This document shows positions 10,678-17,706 of a DNA stretch of 17,706 nucleotides, piece after piece. A program made the translations under genes and the position numbers. Below the pieces are notes generated by a model. It worked only from the letters and a program-made list of their open reading frames with translations, did no database searches and was not told the origin of the DNA. This DNA is from Echinostoma caproni. Its lineage: Eukaryota; Platyhelminthes; Trematoda; Plagiorchiida; Echinostomatidae. The DNA is taken from assembly GCA_900618425.1 (NCBI GenBank), contig UZAN01048811.1, forward strand, positions 1 to 17,706. The letters run 5' to 3'. Numbering within the stretch: the first letter of the stretch is position 1; each line of letters starts with the position of its first letter.

Positions 10678-10990
10678 CCAAAGGTGAATTCGTTGTGTGA
10701 AATGAAAAGCTAGGAAGCATTGGACAGCTGTTAAAACCTGATTGGGTCTCATCCGCAGTGCAAATCCATTGTTCCATTGTTGTCACAGGTAGAACGTAGG
10801 CATACTACCCATTCGTCCAGCGGACAGATCATCAGACCGGTTTCCACTTTACATTCACAGGATATCGCACAACCCATCTGTGCGAGCTTGCTGCAGGTCA
10901 CAGACCTCGCTCATCTCAGCACTAGCCTCCAGATAATTACTCGGTTGGAAACATTCACAACCTGACTTCTTCTTTCATGTGATTAGTTAT
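10678..10990 (-). repeat. diverged ribozyme-repeat copy C
   Basis: This copy is colinear with B over nearly its whole length. Shared blocks are tgaaaagct (10703-10711), gggtctcat (10744-10752) and catactaccca (10801-10811). A 62-bp ungapped block at 10869-10930 matches 17441-17502 at 48 of 62 positions by hand count. The end block cggttgga...cctga (from 10942) also matches. It lacks about 11 bp near its left end relative to B, its box A-equivalent (10808-10819) has one consensus mismatch, and box B is unrecognisable. The right end runs into the same cat.gatt stretch that starts the next unit in B, so C may also have been excised from a tandem array. Confidence 0.85.
10717..10761 (-). ncRNA. 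decayed hammerhead ribozyme remnant in copy C
   Basis: Read on the minus strand, stem I is GCACTG (10761-10756) against CAATGC (10722-10717): five pairs and one C/A mismatch. The core CTGATGA reads CGGATGA (10755-10749). Stem II keeps four pairs including a G-U, with a 6-base loop. The GAA triplet reads TTA (10734-10732). Stem III is ACA/TGT around GC, followed by C at the cleavage position (10723). Two or more core substitutions should abolish cleavage, but the helices are better kept than the core, and stem III differs from B by paired changes. Confidence 0.75.
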
Positions 10991-11012
10991 ATTATTATAT
11001 TATTATTACATT
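10988..11012. repeat. TTA/TAT-rich simple repeat
   Basis: An imperfect (TTA)n-type microsatellite directly follows the right end of repeat copy C. In SINE sense it lies upstream of the copy, so it is not a classical 3' tail. Confidence 0.7.
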
Positions 11013-12355
11013 AATTTCACTCATTCCCATGTCCTTGTAGGATAACTATTTTCATGCTGCTATGTAGCCGTTGACGATATGTCATTTTCATGTTTTCATG
11101 AATGAAAGGCAAAAGCTCAAGTCTTACCGTCCAAAGTTCGTCGTAATAAAAGGCATATTTTGATCAGTGACTCATTACATAGCACCGGTCCGGACACTAT
11201 CCATATAAGACACTCATTCCACTCACAAATAGAGTTGTGATACACGTTTTCCTCAGGTTTCACTGTATGATAAAAGCATTTCGTATGCTTCAAATACATC
11301 GTCGAAATAAAAGTTGCGACCTTACCCGTAGAATACGTTACAAGGAAAGTGTCTCATGAACCTTCATAGAATAAAAGCGTTTGCCAAATAAAATACTTTA
11401 AAATGGGAGGGGGTTAGTGAAAAAAATCATCACAATTCATCCTGTTTGGGATACTAGGTAGATGATGACTGTTGCGCTATCGAAGAATGCTTGAAACTGG
11501 GGTTTTACTAGTGAGAACAATCTGTGTTGAAGAAACAAAATATTTCAAAGTGATGACAGATTAAGAAAATCAATTTGTCGTTGATCAGATCGCAAGTCTT
11601 AGTAGAAAACACGGTGAATCGTAAGGGCGAATTTGCGTTTGAATTTTCCAGAAAAAAAAAGATTTTAAACGGAAATACAATATTCGATTAGTGCAAGATT
11701 TATAACCGCAGGATACGCAGTTTTTATGTGACTTTGGCATGACAAGAGGGTTAAGGAAAACAAGAAAACAGAGATAGTAAGAAGGGTCGGCTGCAAAAGG
11801 AGGATGGTGTCAACATGATAGGGATGACGTTCTTTCTCCTGAACCAAAGGGAGGAATCTGTTGGTTGACAGAAGGCGCTTCAACCAGTCTCCGCAACTTG
11901 GTGTTTCGAGACCCGTAAACTATTCGGAAATTCCTTTTTCGGTGTCTGATTTTGTGTCGTCAGAAGATGTCAAGCTATGATTGAGAACAGAGTTTTGCAG
12001 TTCCAACCTTTGTTTGGATACAGCAAATGTCCCCTCAATTGAAATAGTTTCATCTAACCCAAGTATATAATTGTCTCTCCGCTTGGTCCACGTGGGTTGC
12101 TCTAAATCCACATTTAGGGGGTTATTCAAATTAGGGTTAGTGGGCAAAAGAGGAAAATATTTTTGTCGAGAACAATCCTATTCTGGTTATCTGGTAGACC
12201 TTTTTGGAGTCAGCTGCAAAGTAGGTTCGGCACTAATTCAGAGTTCAATAGTTGATTGAACAAGAGGCCAAACCTCATTATCTAGAATTAGAAAAAAGAC
12301 ATTGCTTGCAATTTTGGAGTTGTGGAAACTGTTTTCTTCACAATCATTTAATGAC
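10991..12355. other. gene-less stretch, no supported feature
   Basis: Open frames are 75 codons or fewer with no recognised motif. An A9 run occurs near 11652. No RNA gene or element end was identified. Confidence 0.55.
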
Positions 12356-12399
12356 AAACGCTTCGCGGTAAGCGTTTCTTGGTAACGTTTCACGCGAAG
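12356..12399. repeat. mutually exclusive overlapping hairpins
   Basis: aaacgctt (12356-12363) pairs perfectly with aagcgttt (12370-12377) around cgcggt. The overlapping cttcgcg (12361-12367) pairs perfectly with cgcgaag (12393-12399). The two stems share bases 12361-12367 and cannot form together. A partial direct repeat, ggtaagcgttt/ggtaacgttt, lies inside. This may be a terminal inverted-repeat fragment of a small DNA transposon. No partner end was found. Confidence 0.5.
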
Positions 12400-15300
12400 T
12401 TTACAGTTACTGCTTATTTCTAACATCCTTGCAGATCCATCTTATCCTACAAAACCACACTCAAAAGCAAACCAAGGGGCAAAATATCTCGAAATTCGGT
12501 TCGTCCATTTCATCAGTGGATAAACAGATGAATCAATTGTTTTTTTTGATCTTTTTTATACCACTTTCAAGGAAGTCCAGTGTGTTGTTGACTACTCATT
12601 TCAATTTGAGCCGGATATGTGGATGAAATCCATTGATTCCACCCGAATTACCCTAGTTTCCCCCACCCGTTTTGTTTTTTTTTTGTTTTTTTTGTTTTGT
12701 TTTTGTTTTTTGTTTGTTTGTTGTTTGTTTTGTTTTTGTTTGTTTTGTTTTTGTTTGTAACGTTCACTTATCTTGTGTACAGCATAGCACGCTTCAGAAT
12801 GTGTATGCCTTTTTCGAGGTGTATCATAGGTAAGTCGTTCAAGACTGGATATGGATGGCTGTTCATAACCACACAATCAATTTGCTTGTATGCAATTCTT
12901 TGAAAGCAAGATGCACATAGCTTACGCAGAAACGCTCAAGAAGGAATACCGGTAGATTCAATCATATCTGCTTATTCTCAATATGAACATAGATAAGCCT
13001 TATGACTTTAAGAACTGAATAAAGAATGGACCTCGAATAATTTAATGCATTTTGATTCTAAGTTGATTTTGTCCAAAATGTCTGCCGTACAAAACTGTCC
13101 CCGGATGTTTGTTCACGGAGTGATCTACAGTGTGGCATTAACATCTTGACTAATCATGTACTCAATTTTATGATATTTCAAGTCCATCATAGATGGAATG
13201 AGTACACCTGGCTTATCGACTTTCGCCATGTCGTTTAGTTGAGGAATGGGGTTTCTCCACGTTTCCAGACCCAAAGCTGTGTTCTGATAGCTAAAAATTC
13301 TTTCGTCAGATAAATGCTGAGAAGTAAGAACTGACTTTTATCTTCATGAATTTATTCGGTAATAACGCTCTAGCTTGATCAGTTTTGCTTTTATGCACGA
13401 CTCCGGAACTCTTGAAAATTGCTTAAAGCGTTATGATTTGTTCGAGACAATATCCAAACTCTCTCCTTCTGTGCATTAGACTCTTTTGGGTGCAATACAC
13501 ATCCAAGTGTCATACGACAATGTATGTAATTGAAAGCTGATTCAGTTCGAACGATGACAGATCTTCACAATTTTACCATTTTGTTTTGGAAATTTGTTCG
13601 GAGAGCTTACGGAATAAGCTTCGTTGTCGTATGCATTTATTTTTTTCAGATAACACCGGAGCAGTTGTTGGCATACTTGATTTTTTTATGCTGGTTCGGA
13701 TATATATCTGCACACGCTCTCATGAACGGGCGCACATATATAAAGACACTGGTTTCGGCCATCATTCCAAGTTACTGAACTCGACCAGCTCGAAAGTAAT
13801 AACCTTTCAGAGAATAATCTTTCTGATCTAGCAAGGAGAACTCAAGGTGGATAGTTGTCATCTCACCGATTCGAATGCACCAATCCGCGTAACAAATTAC
13901 AATGATTGAAACAGGTCGTTTTCAGATTTCCACTCTGAGCCCATTCCTCAGTTGAGCTGACCAGTCGGAAGCATTTGAGTGGATTTTTATATTTTTGTAG
14001 CTAAGCAGTGGTGCTCATACAGCCGTTCTCTCTTGAATTTGAAATTCAGCCTCCTTGCACAGACGGCTCCAGTTTCGTGACGCTCAGCCCAGCACACACA
14101 GATGCCAAACGAAATTGCCTTCTCACTGGTATGAGAACGAATTCAAAGTAATTGAGGGATAGATCTCACTAATTGACGGATCGAGCATGGGTGGTTTGCG
14201 ATTAAAACCGATCTCCAAAGTAGACGAGACATGATGCTTGGGATCAAAAATGCAGCAAGATGAAAAGTATCACACTTCAATTCTACTGGACACACCACCA
14301 ACTGTTGCATCATTTCACCCAAATCTCGATTGAGCATGTCACTAACCATGAGGTGACCAAATATGCGTTTGAGATGCATAGCACAAACTGAGTATTATGG
14401 TGGCTAGTACATGGAATAAGAATTTACTGTAATTTACTTATATTCGATCGCTTGTGCAATAAAGTGGCCTGGTTTCGAAAACCCCTTTCAGATTTTGTAG
14501 GATGCAGATAATTCAAAATGGCGTATATATTGTGTTACTGAGTATGCATGCAGAATTAGTTTAATAAACAGAAACTGCTATAATTTAATAAGAATAATTG
14601 AACAGAGGATGTTTTATAGACCACAAATGATGACAATAGAGCGTTGTATACAACCTCAGAAATAAATTCTGTTTTGCAAATAATTTACTTGTTAGGTTGC
14701 ATTCGTTTTCTGATGAAAGCTTTGCAACTGCTTCGTTTTGCTTGTTTTTTTGTTTGACAATCGGGCTACGATCAATATCAAAGAGAGCAAACGGCTTTTC
14801 TTTGTTGTTCGACTGGAACCAAAGGAATGGTGGAATGAATTATCCAGTTGCAATAGGCGATTCAACATTCATTGTAAATCAGCATGAGTTTTCAATCAAC
14901 GGTCGTTAGTTGAAAGAATGTGCTCGAGCTTTTTCGTCATGTTTCGTATCCAAGCAACCAATTCACGTCTCCGAATCGGATCATTGATATTTTGGGCAAA
15001 ACATGAAGAATTACCTAAGTGCGTTGTGGAAGAAAAGTTGCAAATTACAACTTCTTCTAATGAAATATCTCATGAAGGGGCACACTCATCGATCAGTACT
15101 GTGCCAAAACCATATTTTCACCACTTCTTCAATTTCATCAGTTTTATAATGATTTAAAACTCTCGAGGATTCATTGCGTTGAGCTAAGATGAAACAGTTT
15201 GATCATCATCTTTTTGGTTACACAAACTCCCACAGCTTTCCAAATAGAACAAGGACAAATGTTGTTCGGAAATGTTCATGAAAGATGTAAAACACAAGCT

Positions 15301-16658
15301 GATGCATCGGTTTGAAATTCAAAAATCGTTAAACTACTTATTCCAGCTATTCCAGCGTACCATCTCAGGCCGCAAACATACTCTATGATCTCCCTTTTCC
15401 CGCTGTAGATAAATCAATTCAATGAAATGGTTCTGGTAAGCATTCCAGATTTACCATACATCACTTGAGAGTCTCAAAACGCCAAGTGACAATCCTCAGC
15501 CTCTCTATTAAAGATATTAAAATACGGCGCTGGTTAATGAACGAATGCACGTGTCAGTTATTAACCAATTTAGCCATATGTATTTGAATCACAGAAATAT
15601 ACTGAAAATAGTATATGTTATAAATAGTGGAATTTACTGTTCTTTAATTCCATGGTTCAAATGTAGTCTTCATGTTCATTATTTGCATCATTGCTCATTG
15701 AGGCATGTTCAAAGGATCGTAGAGGTAGCTCTTCTCCAGAGTGTCAGTTTGCACATCATCGTCCGCATATCAGTGTGATAAATCCTTGTTTTCCTGTTTC
15801 AAGAAAGAACTCAGCGGGATAAATGCCAATCGGATATTAGAGTCAAAATTGAAAAAATGATAAACCAAAAATAAAATATTGCTTCGTAATCAAAATGGTG
15901 GACTTCATGTGGAAGAAACTCGAAAAAGTCCTGAAGAATACTGACTTGTGACCCATACTCCTCTCACTTGCATTGATATTGGCATAGATTTGAACGAACG
16001 CATAGCATGAATTTCCATTGCATTTGTCCCTAAAATCTTTATGTATAATCGCAACAGGCAGTACTTGAATAATTAGACAAACTTTCCTCTGAAAAATACG
16101 GGCGGTTAATACGGTGAACACCGCTCAACACGTATGGACGCCAGTTAGCAACTTAAAGAATAAAATTTATACTTGAACCCCAGCAATGTAAATTTTATAA
16201 GAGCAGAAATGAATATCCTGGGTTTAGATTAAAGGTTTATTTGGTGACGAGCAGCCTCGGTTACATACCCGTGAACAGAAGCAGTAGCCGCTAAATAACC
16301 TGTGTGCCTCCGAGAAATCTAGTAACAATCGTTTAACTATAACTGAATACATGATAACCTGAAAAGGCATTAAGACAGTAAAGTTGTACTCATGAATTTG
16401 TAACCCACGAAGAATAAATTGCAACTATGATAGTGATTCACAGATGTAAAGCATAAAAACACCATGCCCGTACAATATTTTGTCTGAGATGCGAATTTGA
16501 TGTTTGTGTACGGAATATCCATCCATAGATAGTGCACATGTATGACTTCGAGGGAGGTTTATGTGTACACTTTGAACAATAAGAACCGCAAAAATAGTAG
16601 TTTTGACGGAAGATTTGGTTCAATTATTTCAACAGAAGAACTTTAACAAACAGTATGA
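12400..16658. other. gene-less stretch apart from one simple repeat
   Basis: Except for the T/G tract at 12669-12758, I see no supported feature. The frames at 13530-13831 follow a ttttttcag acceptor-like sequence (13642-13650) and encode hydrophobic residues, but no donor, homology or partner exon is recognisable. Other frames are 92 codons or shorter. Antisense overlapping frames dominate, as expected for non-coding DNA. Confidence 0.5.
12669..12758. repeat. T-rich (TTTTG)n/(TTTG)n simple repeat
   Basis: Ninety bases are composed only of T and G, built from runs of two to ten T separated by single G. The minus-strand reading gives a Lys/Gln/Asn-rich open frame, and the plus strand a Phe/Leu/Val-rich one; both are by-products of the repeat and not genes. 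It could be the A-rich tail of an old minus-strand retroposon, but no body was recognised next to it. Confidence 0.92.
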
Positions 16659-16778
16659 ATGACGAGTTCGTCGAGTAAGTGAGGTGTGAGCTGAAAAGCT
16701 GGGAGGCACTGGACCGCAGTTTTGACCTGGTTGGGTCTCATCAGCAAAGCGAATCTGTCGACTCAATTGGGGATCGAA
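16659..16778 (-). repeat. ribozyme-repeat copy A, truncated inside box B
   Basis: This copy begins with the same gagtt.tcg block as B and is identical to B over 93 bp (16686-16778 against 17253-17345). The match stops exactly before the N at 16779, in the middle of the box B sequence (ggatcgaa). The tRNA-like box A and the upstream half of the unit are absent. Such complete identity, against the heavy divergence of C and E, implies a recent duplication, gene conversion within an array, or an assembly artefact. Confidence 0.92.
16706..16750 (-). ncRNA. hammerhead ribozyme remnant in copy A
   Basis: The sequence is identical to the remnant in copy B: CTGATGA at 16744-16738, a 4-bp stem II with a 6-base loop, AAA instead of GAA, short stem III and GTC before the cleavage position. 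See the copy B entry for base pairing. Because its promoter is truncated at the N, this copy as assembled would not have its own box A. Confidence 0.8.
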
Positions 16779-16779
16779 N
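16779..16779. other. undetermined base (N) at a repeat breakpoint
   Basis: This single ambiguous base sits precisely where the 93-bp identity between copies A and B ends. It probably marks a scaffold join or collapsed gap placed inside a high-copy repeat. Confidence 0.85.
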
Positions 16780-17210
16780 ACATGTGGAAATTTTACGAAA
16801 GTCACCGACTTGGTTAAGATCTCCCACAGATTGAAGCTATGCCATCCGTGCTTTGTGACCGTCTATTGAGTGAATCGGTGCCTACAGGTCCACGGTCAAA
16901 GATTTTGGTGACTGTTCTGAAATTGTAAACCGGAACACATGCACAGCATTATTCAGCTCTGTTGATTAAAAGTTTGTGGATCTCCCTAGTATTCCGAACA
17001 AGGGATTCTGGTTTATCGCGCAAGCTCACCCTATTTCTGAGCAGAAATTGTAGACAGTTTTATGAAATTCCTTTCTCACACAAGAATTTTAAAACCTGTG
17101 TTCTTCTCCTAACTTAACAATGTTCTACATACACTTTATGATATAGATCCCCCAAAATACCTCATGTTCATATTTAGGACACCACTCCCTTTTTATGAGA
17201 GTAATGGAGG
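16780..17210. other. unrelated spacer between copies A and B
   Basis: Nothing here matches the ribozyme repeat, although a tandem arrangement would predict the rest of unit A. Inverted gtcacc/ggtgac segments occur about 100 bp apart (near 16801 and 16907). No coding motif was recognised in six frames by eye. It may be an insertion into the array or sequence joined by misassembly. Confidence 0.5.
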
Positions 17211-17272
17211 ATTTGATTTGTTTACATGATGAGTTCTTCGTGTAAATGACGCGTGAGCTGAAAAGCTGGGAG

Positions 17273-17317
17273 GCACTGGACCGCAGTTTTGACCTGGTTG
17301 GGTCTCATCAGCAAAGC
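17273..17317 (-). ncRNA. type I hammerhead ribozyme, near-intact but core-mutated (copy B)
   Basis: On the minus strand, stem I is CGTTTG-like (17317-17312) against CAGTGC (17278-17273), with G-C, U-A, G-U, one mismatch, C-G and G-C. CTGATGA is exact at 17311-17305. Stem II is GACC (17304-17301) with GGTC (17294-17291) closing loop CAACCA. The following triplet is AAA (17290-17288) where GAA is required. Stem III pairs A-U and C-G, with a U-G wobble (17287-17285 against 17282-17280) around GC. C at 17279 is the expected cleavage nucleotide. The G12-to-A change removes the general base of hammerhead catalysis, so this copy should be inactive. The change lies in a CG dinucleotide context, consistent with CpG decay. 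Stem III this short would favour activity as a dimer. Confidence 0.82.
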
Positions 17318-17337
17318 GAATCTGTCGACTCAATTGG

Positions 17338-17391
17338 GGATCGAACCCGCGACATCATAGATAGAATGCAAGCATACTACCCACTCAGCCA
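17338..17391 (-). promoter_or_regulatory. tRNA-like internal RNA polymerase III promoter (box A and box B)
   Basis: On the minus strand, tggctgagtggg (17391-17380) fits the box A consensus TRGYNNARNNGG exactly. Gggttcgatcc (17348-17338) fits the box B consensus GGTTCGANNCC. About 31 bases separate them, a normal tRNA spacing. This would drive transcription leftwards through the hammerhead. A full tRNA cloverleaf was not confirmed, so it is called a tRNA-derived promoter and not a tRNA gene. Confidence 0.82.
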
Positions 17392-17553
17392 CTGCGCAGC
17401 TGATCAGATCGTTTATCATTTGGAATATACAGTATATAATACAACCCGTCTATACGAGCTTTTTGCGAGTATCGGTCCTCGTTTATCGCAGCACTAGCCT
17501 CCTTGGATATGACTCGGTTGGAAATTTTTATAGCCTGATTATTTCTGCATGAG

Positions 17554-17593
17554 ATTTGATTTGCTTATAAGGTGAAACAGTCGTGTAAACGTA
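17554..17593 (-). repeat. truncated start of the next tandem ribozyme-repeat unit
   Basis: Forty bases align without gaps to 17211-17250 with 28 identities, including exact atttgatttg and tcgtgtaaa blocks. Similarity then stops. The second unit is therefore broken, and unrelated sequence followed by inverted copy D replaces it. Confidence 0.7.
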
Positions 17594-17644
17594 GTCAAGT
17601 GAATTCAAATGATGGCATTCAACTCTAAATCTGTCAAATTAAGT

Positions 17645-17706
17645 GGTACTTAATCAGTCTCAAACGAGGAGTCTAGTGTTGAGATGAACGAGGACCGATA
17701 CTCGCA
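17645..17706 (+). repeat. partial inverted ribozyme-repeat copy D, running off the window
   Basis: The last 36 bases (17671-17706) are the reverse complement of 17464-17499 at 32 of 36 positions, with the terminal 20 perfect (17687-17706 against 17464-17483). Weaker similarity to the cggttgga region extends left to about 17645. The orientation places this copy head-to-head with B. Its promoter and hammerhead, if present, lie beyond the right edge of the window. Confidence 0.82.

Larger units (their letters stand above)
17211..17553 (-). repeat. complete ribozyme-repeat unit (copy B), hammerhead SINE/satellite
   Basis: The unit is 343 bp. Atttgatttg at 17211 recurs at 17554 with 28 of 40 ungapped matches, so the next unit begins directly behind it. 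Read on the minus strand it carries, in order, an upstream region (17553-17405), a tRNA-like segment with box A and box B (17391-17338), a linker, a hammerhead fold (17317-17273) and a 3' part ending near 17211. This order, promoter then ribozyme, and the unit length match what is known of the schistosome Sm-alpha family, which is tRNA-derived, tandemly arranged and self-cleaving. Whether this is the same family or a relative in another fluke cannot be decided by eye. Confidence 0.88.

Noticed and set aside
12500..12530. Antisense CTGATGA followed by GGACGAAC near 12510, hammerhead-like
   Set aside because: The bases between the two motifs cannot form stem II, and no stem III or cleavage triplet follows.
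12601..12903. Opposite-strand open frames rich in Lys/Gln/Asn or Phe/Leu/Val
   Set aside because: Both are translations of the T/G simple repeat at 12669-12758.
13530..13831. Possible exon after a ttttttcag acceptor-like site with a hydrophobic reading frame
   Set aside because: No donor site, homology or partner exon is recognisable; such polypyrimidine-AG strings are frequent in AT-leaning DNA.
17246..17497. 83-codon plus-strand open frame
   Set aside because: It runs antisense through the ribozyme repeat and the tRNA-like promoter; it is open by chance.

Overview
The window looks like non-coding repeat-bearing DNA from a eukaryote, most likely a flatworm and probably a trematode (fluke). 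No ORF resembles a known cellular protein. The longest open frame is 118 codons, stops are frequent in all frames, and base composition is AT-leaning. The assignment rests on two mobile families: a CR1/Jockey-type non-LTR reverse transcriptase remnant of a kind common in flukes, and a short repeat that combines a tRNA-like RNA polymerase III promoter with a hammerhead ribozyme fold. That is the architecture known from the Sm-alpha satellite/SINE of schistosomes. I cannot name the species.

Layout. 1-3768 has no supported gene, only a two-tier hairpin near 1624-1680. 3769-3935 holds a strongly diverged plus-strand copy (E) of the ribozyme repeat. 3936-8191 has no supported gene, only small hairpins and a 13-bp tandem duplication. 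8192-8711 (minus) is a broken non-LTR retrotransposon: RT palm with YADD and the extreme C-terminus survive, the part between is deleted. 8712-10677 is empty of supported features. 10678-10990 is a second diverged ribozyme-repeat copy (C, minus), followed by a short TTA tract. 10991-16658 holds a T/G-rich simple repeat (12669-12758) and an alternative-hairpin patch (12356-12399). 16659-17706 is a cluster of the ribozyme repeat: truncated copy A, complete copy B, the start of the next tandem unit, and an inverted copy D running off the window end.

Main observation. Copies A, B and C, read on the minus strand, have the layout of a tRNA-like promoter (box A, box B) followed by a type I hammerhead: stem I, CTGATGA, stem II, a GAA-like triplet, a very short stem III, then GTC at the cleavage site. 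Each copy is mutated at core positions, but different copies preserve different helix strands, so together they imply an intact 6-bp stem I and a covarying stem III. The B unit restarts after 343 bp, so the family is arranged at least partly as tandem units, as expected for hammerhead satellites whose transcripts self-cleave into monomers. An isolated N interrupts copy A inside box B, so the local order of the cluster may be an assembly artefact.
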